A stretch of DNA of 64,000 nt from Gemmatimonadaceae bacterium (lineage in GTDB: Bacteria; Gemmatimonadota; Gemmatimonadetes; Gemmatimonadales; Gemmatimonadaceae), in contig JADKJT010000029.1 in NCBI GenBank assembly GCA_016720905.1, positions 372,001 through 436,000 of the forward strand. Reading direction: 5' to 3'. Positions within the stretch are counted from its first letter, which is position 1. The number at the start of each line of letters is the position of its first letter. Positions 19,248 through 31,628 of the stretch are shown here, piece after piece. The position numbers and the translations under genes were made by a program. The notes under the pieces were generated by a model. That model was not told where the DNA came from. It searched no databases and saw only the letters and a program-made list of their open reading frames with translations.

Positions 19248-19957
19248 AACAGACCTGCCTCCGCAAAGCTCATGTATCGTCCACGACCCACGATGATGTG
19301 GTCGTGCACCGGGATGTCCAACAAGCGCCCGGCCGCCACCAACTGTTCCGTCACCACCCGATCCTCGGCCGATGGCGTCGGATCACCACTGGGGTGATTG
19401 TGCACCAGGATCACCGCCGCCGCCCGCTCCGCGATGGCCTCGCGAAACACTTCGCGCGGATGCACCAGCGATGAGTTGAGCAGACCGCGTGTCACCAGCA
19501 CATCCCGTTCCAGTCGATGCTGCGCATCCAGCACCGCCACATGGAACTCCTCCACCGGCAACTCCTGCAACCGTGGCGCGTACACCGCCGCCACATCCCG
19601 CGGCGAGCGCAGCGGCACGCCTGCCTCCCTCGCTTCCAGTGATAGCCGTCTCCCGAGTTCCAACGCCGCATGCACGGCCGTCGCCCGCGCCTGCCCCACG
19701 CCATGCACTCGCGTCAACGCCGCCAACGGCATGGCCGCCAACCGGCCAAGCGAGCCGTCGGCGTGTTCCAGCACGGCCTGTGCGCACTGCAACGCCGATC
19801 CCCTTGTACTCCCTGTGCCCAGGATCGTCGCCAGGAGTTCGATCGTGCTGAGCGCCTGCGCGCCCAGCGACCGCAGTCGTTCCCGTGGCCGTTCCGTGTG
19901 CGGCAGCTCACGAATAGTTAGCGCGGGTCGACCAGACTGGCTAGTCGGAATTATCAC
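19244..19957 (-). CDS. radC: JAB/MPN-domain protein RadC
   Basis: The 237-residue product has an N-terminal helix-hairpin-helix-like region and a C-terminal JAMM metalloprotease-like domain with HNHPSGDPTPSAED, the zinc-site motif. The cellular role of RadC proteins is unsettled, and the old DNA repair link is disputed. The GTG start has AGAGGAG seven bases upstream. It is the first gene of a radC-rel unit and is divergent from the decarboxylase gene across a 108-base gap that should hold promoters for both. Confidence 0.92.
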   Translation of the reverse strand: MIIPTSQSGRPALTIRELPHTERPRERLRSLGAQALSTIELLATILGTGSTRGSALQCAQAVLEHADGSLGRLAAMPLAALTRVHGVGQARATAVHAALELGRRLSLEAREAGVPLRSPRDVAAVYAPRLQELPVEEFHVAVLDAQHRLERDVLVTRGLLNSSLVHPREVFREAIAERAAAVILVHNHPSGDPTPSAEDRVVTEQLVAAGRLLDIPVHDHIIVGRGRYMSFAEAGLL

Positions 19958-20065
19958 AAATCTGCTCCTCTTGAGGGATATTCTGCCTGTTCGCGTCCCA
20001 TCATGGCGAGATTTGGCGGCACCAACGGTATCGCGTTGCTGCTCGGGTGATCGCTATCCTGCGGG

Positions 20066-21595
20066 ATGACCGACGCCACGCCGATTGATCAGTCGTTCGA
20101 CCCTGCCAGCCCTGCCGAATGGGATGCCTTGCACATGCTGGGGGAACGCATGCTGGGCGAGATGCTATACCGACTCCGCGGACTGCCTGAGTCACCCGCC
20201 TGGCAGCCGATGCCGCTGGCGGTGCGGCAGTCGTTGCAAGAGTCCGTGCCGCGCGAAGGGATCGGCGCCGATGCGACCTACGCGCAGTTCGTCGAACGCA
20301 TCCTGCCATATCCCAATGGCAACTGGCATCCGCGGTTCTTTGGCTGGGTGCAGGGCAACGGGACGCCGTTGGCGATGTTGGCCGACATGCTGGCGTCTGG
20401 GCTCAATGCGCATCTGGCAGGATTCAATCAGGCCCCGGCCGATGTGGAACGTCTGGTGGTGTCCTGGTTCGCCGAGTTGATGGGAATGCCGAGCGCCAGC
20501 GGTTTGTTCGTGACCGGTGGCACGATGGCGAATACGCATGGACTCGCCGTGGCGCGCTTCGCGGCTGCACGGTCGCGCGGACACGATGTTCGCGCGTTCG
20601 GGCTGCAGGCGTGGCCCGACGCCGCACCGCACGCGCCGCTGGTGTTTTACGGCTCCAGCGAAACGCACGGATGGGCGGGAAAGGCGGCGGAATGGTTGGG
20701 GCTCGGCCATCGCGCATTTCGGCGGGTGCCCGTGGATGCAGCGTACCGCATGGATCTCGTCGCATTGGAACAGATGCTCGCGGCCGACCGCGCAGCCGGC
20801 CTCGATCCGTTCTGTGTGATCGGCACTGCGGGCACCGTGAATACTGGCGCCACCGACGACCTGTCAGCCATCGCCGCGCTGTGCGCGCGCGAGTCGCTGT
20901 GGTTTCACGTGGATGGTGCGTTTGGCGCACTGGTGGCGCTCTCCGACTCCTTGCGACCGCAGGTGGCCGGCATGGAGCGAGCCGATTCGATCGCCTTCGA
21001 TCTGCACAAGTGGGGCTCGATGCCCTTTGAGTGCGCGTGCGTATTGGTGCGCGACCCGGCTTTGCATCACGACGCATTTCGCAGCACGGCGGCGTATCTC
21101 ACGCCCGCCACGCGAGGGGTTGGCGCCGACGCCGTGTATTTCGCCGATCGCGGCCTCGATCTCACGCGCGGCTTCAAGGCGCTCAAGGTGTGGATGCAGC
21201 TCAAGGCCGACGGCGTGGACACGCTGGCCCGCATCATCGAGCAGAACGTCGCGCAGGTGTGCCTGCTCGTGACCTTGGTGGAGGCGCATGACGAACTGGA
21301 AATGCTGGCGCCGGCGCCGCTCAATATCGCGTGCTTCAGATATGTGACGCCCGGACTCGCCGCGGGCGCGCTTGACGCCTTGAATCAGGAACTCCTGCTG
21401 CGACTGCAGGAGCGCGGCATTGCCGTGCCCTCAAGTACCGTGCTTGACGGGCGGTTTGCGATTCGCGTGGCCCATGTGAATCACCGGACCAAGCGGACTG
21501 ACATTGAACTGCTGGTTGATGCGGTGGTGGCGATTGGGCGCGAGTTGGTGGCCGAGGGATGGTCATTGATGCCGAAAACGCCATTCCGCACGTGA
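20066..21595 (+). CDS. PLP-dependent group II decarboxylase/aminotransferase-fold protein
   Basis: The 509-residue fold-type I PLP enzyme belongs to the glutamate/aromatic amino acid decarboxylase family. It has a His that stacks on PLP (SSETHGW, His201), the PLP aspartate (HVDGAFG, Asp283) and the Schiff-base lysine in FDLHKWGSMP (Lys315). Substrate cannot be assigned; aromatic-amino-acid, glutamate and aspartate decarboxylases share these motifs. It is the only long plus-strand gene in the first 60 kb and stands alone, divergent from radC and convergent with the propeller gene. No strong Shine-Dalgarno is visible before the ATG. Confidence 0.85.
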   Translation: MTDATPIDQSFDPASPAEWDALHMLGERMLGEMLYRLRGLPESPAWQPMPLAVRQSLQESVPREGIGADATYAQFVERILPYPNGNWHPRFFGWVQGNGTPLAMLADMLASGLNAHLAGFNQAPADVERLVVSWFAELMGMPSASGLFVTGGTMANTHGLAVARFAAARSRGHDVRAFGLQAWPDAAPHAPLVFYGSSETHGWAGKAAEWLGLGHRAFRRVPVDAAYRMDLVALEQMLAADRAAGLDPFCVIGTAGTVNTGATDDLSAIAALCARESLWFHVDGAFGALVALSDSLRPQVAGMERADSIAFDLHKWGSMPFECACVLVRDPALHHDAFRSTAAYLTPATRGVGADAVYFADRGLDLTRGFKALKVWMQLKADGVDTLARIIEQNVAQVCLLVTLVEAHDELEMLAPAPLNIACFRYVTPGLAAGALDALNQELLLRLQERGIAVPSSTVLDGRFAIRVAHVNHRTKRTDIELLVDAVVAIGRELVAEGWSLMPKTPFRT

Positions 21596-21623
21596 TTGTC
21601 AGCGGGTGAATCACAGCATTTTT

Positions 21624-21695
21624 ACCGCGAAGTTCGCGAAGCGCAGCCGTTGTGTTACATGTGTTATTCTTGGCGAACTTTGCGAACTTGGCGGT
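21624..21695. repeat. Inverted repeat with AAGTTCGC units between convergent genes
   Basis: Two 18-base arms, ACCGCGAAGTTCGCGAAG (21624-21641) and the reverse complement of ACCGCCAAGTTCGCAAAG (21678-21695), match at 16 of 18 positions around a 36-base spacer. The spacer holds a further imperfect dyad (TGTTACATGTGTTA). The element sits between the 3' ends of two convergent genes, where it could stop transcription in both directions. Its composition (TTCGC/GCGAA units, lower GC) differs from the flanks, which suggests a dispersed REP-like element. Other copies would be needed to prove that. Confidence 0.6.
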
Positions 21696-21727
21696 CAATG
21701 CTTTTGCTGACGGTGTATCTCGATGCG

Positions 21728-22861
21728 CTATCGCGTGATCCGATACCGCGCAATCCCGATCACGTCATCCGCATCGCGCAACGCAATCCAGAGGTCATTC
21801 CCGCGCGCGCGAATCGGCAACCCTTCCAGTGACGGACGATGCGGAATGCGCAGCCGACCCAGATATTTGCCCGCCCGATCATGAATGTCGAAGGTCACCG
21901 TGGTATCGCCAAACGTCGCCGCATGCTGGACCCACAGTCGACCATCATCGTCCACTGACAACAAGGCCATCGCCGATTTGGTGGCGGGAATCTTCGCCGG
22001 ATCAAAGTCATTGGTGGCATACGCCGCGATCTGCTTCTCGATGCGGGCCACGGCGTCGTCTCGCTCCGCCTTGCCGACGGGGATGCGCGCCAACTCCACC
22101 CGTGTTTGCGTCAACGTATCGTTCTGGCCGATGCGCACCAAGGCCACGCTCGTTGACGTCGGCGACGCGCACCATACGGCGCCGTTGCCGTCAGGCGCCG
22201 ATCCGCCGCCGGTGGCAAACGGATACGCGCTGTACATGTTGCCCCTGCCCTTGGTCTCGGCCTTGATGGTCATTCCCGGGGCGACATTGCCGGAGGCACA
22301 CGTGGGCATCGGGAACGTGTCACGCACGGCACCCGCCACGCTCCAGCGCCGCCAATCCATCCGCGAGTCACCGCCCGGAACCTGATTAATGAACGGGTCC
22401 ACCAGATCACCGGTAGTGCGGTCAAGCCAGGCGTTCCATCGATACCCGTACCCGCGAATGGCCACGAGATGTTGTCGCGTGAACTTCCCGTCCGCACCGA
22501 ACTCCGTCAGGCGCCCGTTGCTGGGATCGTTCACCCAGACACTGCCGTCGCGACGCACCAGCATGCCGTTCGCATTGCGCAGCTCGCCCGGCCCGCTGCC
22601 CTTGCGGCCCACAGTGGCCAACGCCTTGCCGTTGCCATCAAAGCGCCGAATGCGCTGATCCTTGAAGTCCAACACCCAGAGCGCGCCGTCCTTGCCAATC
22701 AGGTAGTCGCGCAGGTCGAAGAACGGCTCGCCGCTTTCGGTCCCGTCAATGCGCCACACTTCCGTTGCGCGCCAGGTGGTCAATCCACTCTGGGCCGCCA
22801 TAGGGGAGGCACACGTCGCGACCATTGCCAGCAGTGTGCGCAGTGTGCGCATTCTCCGCAT
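21728..22861 (-). CDS. Secreted 6-bladed beta-propeller protein
   Basis: The 377-residue product has a signal peptide ending in PMAAQS. Repeats of NHL/six-bladed-propeller type follow, such as DFKDQRIRRFDGNGKALATVG and GPGELRNANGMLVRRDGSVW. Such proteins are abundant in Gemmatimonadota and Bacteroidota, usually of unknown ligand. The ATG at 22861 follows AGGAGA by about six bases. A longer open frame upstream runs into the neighbour and encodes Arg/Pro-rich sequence, so it is rejected. No catalytic motif is visible. Confidence 0.65.
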   Translation of the reverse strand: MRRMRTLRTLLAMVATCASPMAAQSGLTTWRATEVWRIDGTESGEPFFDLRDYLIGKDGALWVLDFKDQRIRRFDGNGKALATVGRKGSGPGELRNANGMLVRRDGSVWVNDPSNGRLTEFGADGKFTRQHLVAIRGYGYRWNAWLDRTTGDLVDPFINQVPGGDSRMDWRRWSVAGAVRDTFPMPTCASGNVAPGMTIKAETKGRGNMYSAYPFATGGGSAPDGNGAVWCASPTSTSVALVRIGQNDTLTQTRVELARIPVGKAERDDAVARIEKQIAAYATNDFDPAKIPATKSAMALLSVDDDGRLWVQHAATFGDTTVTFDIHDRAGKYLGRLRIPHRPSLEGLPIRARGNDLWIALRDADDVIGIARYRITR

Positions 22862-22891
22862 CGTTTCTCCTGTCGTTGGGTGCATACAGCA

Positions 22892-22922
22892 GGAAGGGCC
22901 GACGAATCCCGTCGGCCCTTCC
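22892..22922 (-). terminator. 13-bp perfect hairpin terminator candidate
   Basis: GGAAGGGCCGACG and CGTCGGCCCTTCC pair perfectly around AATCC, 18 bases after the stop of the Gly/Tyr-rich protein gene. No U-tract follows on the minus strand. It is the strongest stem in the 79-base gap before the propeller gene and probably ends or attenuates the upstream transcript. Confidence 0.6.
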
Positions 22923-22940
22923 ATGAACTCGTCGCCCAGC

Positions 22941-24467
22941 CTACAACGCGCCAGGGGGACGAGGCTTCGCGGTACGCGCCTCACCGCCACCAGAGCTGCC
23001 GGACGAACTGCCGCCGGACGAACCCGAACCGGCCGACGACGTGCCACCGCTGCCCGAACTGGTGGACGTCGGCGCCGAATACGTGATGGGCTTGTCGCGT
23101 GTGTATCCCTGGCCATATACCGCGCGACCGCGCGGCTCGGCGGGCGCACTGGGACGTGTCACCACCACGATGGGTCCGTTGCCATTGTAGTAGCCAGGGC
23201 CCCAGTAACCGCCGCCGGTGGGATACCCATACCCGTACCCGTATCGCGAGCCATACTGATATCCGTAGGGGCTCCAGCCATAGTACCGATCGGCGCCATA
23301 CAGCCAACCCAATCCCATCATCCCGTAGCAGTAGTCCTGCGTCAGCGAACAGCCGCGCGCGTCGGAGGCGATTCGACGATCGCTGGCGCGCGGTGCGCGA
23401 ATGGCGCGTCCGTCGGCGTCCGTCGTGCCATCGTTCCGGCGGACCACGAACGTCTTGGGGTTTGACACCGCCACCATCATGTCGATGACGCGCGACGGCA
23501 TGCCCGCGTCGGCCAGACGCACCAGTTCCTTACCTGTCAGGTCGAAGCCTTGCTGTCGGCTGGAGAACCATGCTTCGGCGACTGTTGCATCCACAAGTTT
23601 CGCCACCTCCAGCACGTCATCGGTTGTTACCGGTGCACCGGCCGCAGCGCGCACCGACGGCGTGCTGAATAGCACACCTGCGCCATTCGTACGCACCCAC
23701 TCTCCGCGATTGCTACGCGCAAACTCCGCGTCGGCCACGCGATGCAAGCCGTTCACGCAGGTGTAGTCCGACTGCACCATGACGCGCTGACCATCCGAGG
23801 AAGGTTTCACCGCCTCACTGCCGGTGCAGCCGTCGCGCGGCGGCGACAGGCGCTTGCCCGACTCATCGAGAATCGGCCGTTCGACGATGGCGCCGTTCCG
23901 GATGCCTTCCAGCGCAATACCCGTGTCACGGAACTCCGCCACGAATGTCGTGACGTTGCCACCGACCTTGACACTCTGGGCCTGCACCCACTGCCCGTCA
24001 GCATCAATCGACATCACCCCGCTCTCAACGCGCGTCACGCCCCGACCGCAGTTGAAGGTGCCGCGCAGCAGCACGCGTCGGCCATCCGCGCTCCACGTGG
24101 CGGTTTCCTGTCCCGTGCAATCATCCACCTTCTTGGCCGTTGCCTGGCCAGGATCAATGACCGTGCGCTCGGTAATGGAACCACCAGAGAAATTCACCAC
24201 CTCCACACTGGTGGTGGTGCTGCCCGGCACAATACACAGCATCGTGGGCGCCGCCGCCGATATCGATTCACCGGCCGACACCACCGGCGTCATTGCTCCC
24301 GTCGGCTTCCAGCATCCCAGCCAGGGCTGCCAGCGGGCATCATGGACGGTCACTTCACCGCGGGTCACGGTGGCGATCGATTGCCCGCCAGCGGTTCCGG
24401 CGATCAGCATCGCGCTCAGCCAGAGCACCGTGGCGCGGCCTGCTACAGGAATGACTCGCATATGCAC
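22941..24467 (-). CDS. Secreted protein with Gly/Tyr-rich low-complexity C-terminus
   Basis: The product has 508 residues (506 if ATG 24461 is used). A signal peptide ends near TAGGQS. Residues about 30-270 contain repeated blocks with paired cysteines (for example DDCTG, FNCGRG, DGCTG, YTCVNG), suggesting disulphide-bonded repeats. Residues about 370-430 are extraordinarily Gly/Tyr-rich (RYGYGYGYPTGGGYWG). A Ser/Gly-rich tail of about 40 residues follows. I do not recognise the family. The low-complexity part suggests a surface or adhesive role, which is speculation. It starts just after the beta-barrel gene (2-8 bases), so the two are probably co-expressed. Confidence 0.6.
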   Translation of the reverse strand: MHMRVIPVAGRATVLWLSAMLIAGTAGGQSIATVTRGEVTVHDARWQPWLGCWKPTGAMTPVVSAGESISAAAPTMLCIVPGSTTTSVEVVNFSGGSITERTVIDPGQATAKKVDDCTGQETATWSADGRRVLLRGTFNCGRGVTRVESGVMSIDADGQWVQAQSVKVGGNVTTFVAEFRDTGIALEGIRNGAIVERPILDESGKRLSPPRDGCTGSEAVKPSSDGQRVMVQSDYTCVNGLHRVADAEFARSNRGEWVRTNGAGVLFSTPSVRAAAGAPVTTDDVLEVAKLVDATVAEAWFSSRQQGFDLTGKELVRLADAGMPSRVIDMMVAVSNPKTFVVRRNDGTTDADGRAIRAPRASDRRIASDARGCSLTQDYCYGMMGLGWLYGADRYYGWSPYGYQYGSRYGYGYGYPTGGGYWGPGYYNGNGPIVVVTRPSAPAEPRGRAVYGQGYTRDKPITYSAPTSTSSGSGGTSSAGSGSSGGSSSGSSGGGEARTAKPRPPGAL

Positions 24468-24469
24468 GC

Positions 24470-25231
24470 TCAGAAGCGGAGGTGGAGACCAGTGGTAACC
24501 GACAGTCCGGACAAGTCAATGCGATCGAAGCCTACGAAATCTGCACTCATGGGCGCCCGGGCGCGATCGTATCTCGCCTCGGTGACCAGTCCCATCCGGG
24601 CCGACAGCGAGTAGTTGATCCCGGCCGATCCGTAAGCCATCGATGTCCATCCTGACGACTCAAGTGTCGAGGGGAACACATCGAAATTCGTGAAATCGAC
24701 GAAATCACCGCTCTGCCGAAACGCGTAGTACATGAGTCCCGCGCCGCCGCCCACATAGGGCGTGAACTTGGAGGGGACCCAGGCAAACTTGCCCAGTGAG
24801 CGTCCTGGCGACGTCAAATACAGTTTGAGGCCGGCGGTGACCGGGGCACGACGAAACATCGTCCGCTGTTCAATGGGCAGATCGTTGTTGTCCACGAAAT
24901 CGCGATACTCCGAGCCGCTCTCCCTTGCGCTGAACGCGGCGCCCATCTGGAACGCCAGACGCCGAGTAATCGCCACGTCCAGATCGGCCGCCGCAGACAT
25001 CCCGGCAAAGTCACCCCTGTCGAGGGTGAGCTTGTCGGACGTGAACGAGAACACCTTGCTATCCGCTGACGGTCTGGCCACGCCGATGCGCATGGACAGC
25101 GACGCCTGCGGCGAATGAAACAGGAAGCCGTCACCCGCCCCCGTCTGCGCCATCGCGGGTCGTGTGCCGGCAGCCAGCACGCCCGTCAACAGGGCGCCGG
25201 CCAACCATGAACTGCGGACGCGTTGGATCAT
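24470..25231 (-). CDS. Outer membrane beta-barrel protein (OmpX/OmpA-barrel-like)
   Basis: The 253-residue product has a signal peptide ending in PAMAQ and alternating beta-strands through to a C-terminal aromatic (GLHLRF), the hallmark of a BAM substrate. Its size suggests an 8-strand barrel. The ATG at 25231 is preceded by GAGG; an open frame further upstream adds 28 unlikely residues. A perfect dyad GGTACATCTGTACC lies about 50 bases upstream and could be an operator. Function is unknown. Confidence 0.65.
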   Translation of the reverse strand: MIQRVRSSWLAGALLTGVLAAGTRPAMAQTGAGDGFLFHSPQASLSMRIGVARPSADSKVFSFTSDKLTLDRGDFAGMSAAADLDVAITRRLAFQMGAAFSARESGSEYRDFVDNNDLPIEQRTMFRRAPVTAGLKLYLTSPGRSLGKFAWVPSKFTPYVGGGAGLMYYAFRQSGDFVDFTNFDVFPSTLESSGWTSMAYGSAGINYSLSARMGLVTEARYDRARAPMSADFVGFDRIDLSGLSVTTGLHLRF

Positions 25232-25280
25232 TGCCTCGTACTCCGGCTTGCGGAATGGTGAGTACACCGGGTGGTCAATC

Positions 25281-25294
25281 GGTACATCTGTACC
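25281..25294. promoter_or_regulatory. 14-base perfect dyad upstream of the beta-barrel gene
   Basis: GGTACATCTGTACC is a palindrome with 6-base arms and a 2-base centre. It lies in the 111-base gap between secA and the beta-barrel gene, 49 bases before the latter's start. A homodimeric repressor or activator could bind it, but no cognate regulator is nearby. Confidence 0.3.
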
Positions 25295-25342
25295 AAAGAT
25301 GCATGACCTTTCCAAAAACGCAAGAGCAAGTTCGGGAGCGGC

Positions 25343-28640
<3,298 letters not shown>

Positions 28641-28692
28641 GCGGACCTCTAGAGGTGTCGTGGGCGCCGGGGCAGTGGCGTCCGTCGCACCG

Positions 28693-29319
28693 TCAGGCGC
28701 GCGCGGAGACGTCCTCTGCCACCGGGTCCCGGAGATACAATCCGGCGGACGCGATGTAGTCGGCAACGGCGTCGGTCACGAAGCCCCGGATGGAGCGACC
28801 TTCCCGCACGCGTGCCCTGATCTCGGTTGACGACACATCCACCCGGCGCGTTGCCAGATGCTGTACCGGGAATCCCGGCGCGTCGCGCCGATCGGAGCGG
28901 TCATCGGTCACCTCTGCCACATCGTTCCGTCGCAGAATGACCAAACGGGCCATCGCACGCAGTCGCGCCGGCTCCCGCCATTGCGGCAACGTGGCAACCA
29001 CATCCGCTCCAACCAGCAGATAGAGCTCCGCCAGCGGCCAGCGCCGCTGAAGGGTCTCCACCGTGTCAACCATGAAAGATAACCCGCCCCTCTCGATTTC
29101 GATGGGGTCGACCACCATCTCCGGCAGATGCTCAAAGCAGCGCCGCACCATCTCCAGCCGGTGTTCGGCTGGCGTGTGCCGTCCCTGCTTGAGCGGTTGC
29201 TGCGCCGCCGGCACGATCAGCAGCCGGTCGAGCGACAGCGCCGAAACAGCGTCCTGGGCCACGAGGAGATGTCCCACGTGTGGCGGATCGAAGCTTCCGC
29301 CGAAAATGCCCAGACGCAT
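28693..29319 (-). CDS. nadD: Nicotinate-nucleotide adenylyltransferase
   Basis: The 208-residue nucleotidyltransferase has GGSFDPPHVGHL at the N-terminus (the HxGH active site) and VSSTEIRARVREGR near the C-terminus (the ISSTxxR motif). It converts nicotinate mononucleotide to deamido-NAD, an essential NAD step. The ATG at 29319 gives the standard MRLGIFGGSFDP start. It follows bamD by eight bases and precedes secA by 52. Confidence 0.95.
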   Translation of the reverse strand: MRLGIFGGSFDPPHVGHLLVAQDAVSALSLDRLLIVPAAQQPLKQGRHTPAEHRLEMVRRCFEHLPEMVVDPIEIERGGLSFMVDTVETLQRRWPLAELYLLVGADVVATLPQWREPARLRAMARLVILRRNDVAEVTDDRSDRRDAPGFPVQHLATRRVDVSSTEIRARVREGRSIRGFVTDAVADYIASAGLYLRDPVAEDVSARA

Positions 29320-29327
29320 GTGGTGAC

Positions 29328-30195
29328 TCAGGGGCGATTGAGCGGGCGGGGGCCGGGTCGCGCATAGGCGACCGGCGACATGACCGCATCGGGTGGTGTC
29401 TTGACCGGCGTAGCGACGGCCTTTTCGGCCGTCGGGTTCCCGCACGCCACCTTCACATCGGCGTCGCCAGGGTAGGCCTTCCACATGGCCGAACAGGTCT
29501 CGGAGGCATCGTCCTTCCAGCGGATCTTCGTGTAGAGCTCATGAAGCCGCAGCCACGAAAGCCGAGCCGCTTTCGTGTTGGGATAGGTGGTGACGACGTC
29601 CTTGAAATAGATGATGGCCGGGTCAATGGACCGCCGGACGCGCTGGTAGTGCACACCGGTCAGATAGTCCTTCTCCGCGAACCATTCGTCGAGCTGAAGA
29701 ATACGCGCCCGCGCATCGGCCGTTTCCTTGGCGTCCGGATACGACGACAGCAGGGCCCGCAGGAGCGAGACTGCCTTCTGCCCGTTCTCCGGATCCAACG
29801 ACGGGCGACGCCAGAGCTTCTGGTAACTGCGACCAACCCCAGCATCGACCGGGGGCCAGCGTGTCATCGGGGAATCCGTCGGTCACCCGCTGGAACGCCT
29901 GCGCGGCCAGCAACAACTCCCCGCGCTGTTCGTGCGACATCGCGAGGTAGAAGAAGGCCGGCGCGAGGAGCGGGTCGCGAGCTGACAGGTCGTTGGTCAG
30001 CCGTTCAAAACCAATCTGGGCGTTCTCCCAATGCTTGGCCTGATACTCCAACAGCGACGCCCTGAACAGGGCTTCCGGGTTGGCGAAATTCTGCGGCTTG
30101 AACCCGCCGGAACAGGCCGCCAGCGTGGCCGCCATGCTGAGGAGGATCAAGACGCGCCATTCGATGCGCGAGGGACGGGATGACAGGCGATTCAT
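29328..30195 (-). CDS. bamD: Outer membrane assembly lipoprotein BamD, broken by a 1-base insertion
   Basis: One frame gives a lipoprotein signal (ATLAACSGG) and the first TPRs up to VTDGFPDDTLAP. A second frame continues with DAGVGRSYQKLWRRP, a third TPR (LLRALLSSYPDAKET) and the rest to the stop at 29328. The switch is at the five-C run complementary to 29850-29854. With four C the reading is LAPVDAGVGRSY and the protein has about 288 residues, normal for BamD. BamD is an essential part of the BAM complex that inserts beta-barrels such as LptD, so the break is probably a sequencing error. It lies between a sugar dehydrogenase gene and nadD. Confidence 0.85.
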
Positions 30196-30259
30196 GCTGG
30201 GCCTGCTACCCGAACGGGACGACCTTGATCCGCCGGAACACCACCGATCTTCCGGTGCG

Positions 30260-31600
30260 TCATGCCGAGGCTCCCGTCGCCCGGGCGGTTGAGGCGAGCC
30301 CCACTACGCGGGCCCGTCCGCCATGCGTCCTGGCGGTCACGTTCCGGGTATCGACGACCAGCGTGGCATGGTCCACCACCCGCTGGTAGTCCACCGCCTT
30401 GTGATCGGTGACGATGACCACCGCGTCAGCCCAGCGGAGCATCTCGTCGGACAGCTCGACACTCTTGCGCATGTGGCCCTCCTCGCGGAACTCGTGCACG
30501 AACGGGTCGTGGAATTCCACATGGGCGCCGCGGGATTCGAGCAGGCGGATCACATCCAGGGCCGGACTCTCTCGCACGTCGTCAATATCGGGTTTGTACG
30601 CCACGCCCAGCACCAGCACGCGGCTGCCCCGCGCCGCCTTGCGTACATCGTTCAACGCGTCGGCCACCTTCTGTACCACCCACTCGGGCATGTGCGAGTT
30701 GATCTCGCTGGCCAGGTCGATGAAGCGCGTCTTGTAGTTGAGCGTGCGCATCTTCCACGCCAGGTAGTGCGGATCGAGCGGAATGCAGTGCCCGCCGATG
30801 CCGGGCCCCGGCGTGAACTTCATGAACCCGAACGGCTTGGTGGCCGCCGCGTTGATCACTTCCCCAGACGTCCACCCCAGTTTGTCACAGACTATCGCGA
30901 TCTCGTTCACCAGCCCGATGTTCACCGCGCGAAACGTGTTCTCCAGCAGCTTCACCAACTCGGCGGCTTCCGGCGACGTCACCGGCACGATGGTGTCGAT
31001 GCAACTCGCGTAGAGCGCACTGGCCACCTCGACGCAGGCCGGCGTAATGCCACCGACCACCTTGGGCGTGTTCTTGGTGTGGTAGACGGCGTTGCCCGGA
31101 TCGACCCGCTCGGGGCTGAACGCCACGAACACATCCTGCCCCACCACCAGCCCCATCGCCTCAAGCCGCGGCTGCAGCAGTTCGCGCGTGGTGCCGGGAT
31201 AGGTGGTGCTCTCGAGCACCACGCACATGCCCGGATGCGCCTGTCGGGCAATCGCGTCGGCGGCCGACAGCACAAACGCCATATCCGGGTCGCGGGTTTT
31301 GGACAGCGGCGTGGGCACGGCAATGGAGATCGCGTCGCACTCCTTGAGCCGGGCCTCGACGTTCGTGGCCACGAACAGCCCCGCGCTCACCGCCGACTGC
31401 ACGTCGCTGCCGGGCACGTCCTGGATGTGCGACTGCCCGGCCATCAGCAGGTCGACCACGCGCTGGCTGACGTCGTAGCCGATGACGCGGAAGCCCGCCC
31501 GCGCGAACTCCATCGCCAACGGCAGCCCCACGTAGCCGAGTCCGACCACGCCGATGACCGCGCTGCGATCGTGGATTCTTGCGAGGAGTTGCGCTTTCAT
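30260..31600 (-). CDS. wbpA: UDP-N-acetylglucosamine 6-dehydrogenase (WbpA-like)
   Basis: The 446-residue nucleotide-sugar dehydrogenase has the NAD-binding segment VVGLGYVGLPLA and the catalytic cysteine in PGPGIGGHCIPLDP. A C-terminal UDP-binding domain carries VLGVAYKPDIDDVRESPA. It oxidises C6 of a UDP-hexosamine to the uronate in two NAD-dependent steps. The WbpA/WbpO/TviB subfamily is favoured over plain UDP-glucose dehydrogenase because wbpE-, wbpB- and wbpD-like genes sit directly upstream. The ATG at 31600 gives the usual start; an earlier in-frame codon overlaps the aminotransferase gene. Confidence 0.85.
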   Translation of the reverse strand: MKAQLLARIHDRSAVIGVVGLGYVGLPLAMEFARAGFRVIGYDVSQRVVDLLMAGQSHIQDVPGSDVQSAVSAGLFVATNVEARLKECDAISIAVPTPLSKTRDPDMAFVLSAADAIARQAHPGMCVVLESTTYPGTTRELLQPRLEAMGLVVGQDVFVAFSPERVDPGNAVYHTKNTPKVVGGITPACVEVASALYASCIDTIVPVTSPEAAELVKLLENTFRAVNIGLVNEIAIVCDKLGWTSGEVINAAATKPFGFMKFTPGPGIGGHCIPLDPHYLAWKMRTLNYKTRFIDLASEINSHMPEWVVQKVADALNDVRKAARGSRVLVLGVAYKPDIDDVRESPALDVIRLLESRGAHVEFHDPFVHEFREEGHMRKSVELSDEMLRWADAVVIVTDHKAVDYQRVVDHATLVVDTRNVTARTHGGRARVVGLASTARATGASA

Positions 31601-31628
31601 GGTCATGGTCTTCGCCGTCGTGAGGCGC

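Noticed and set aside
17634..19397. A 587-codon open frame on the plus strand opposite rel
   Set aside because: It mirrors the codon periodicity of a GC-rich gene on the other strand, and its translation is Arg/His/Gln-rich with no motif.
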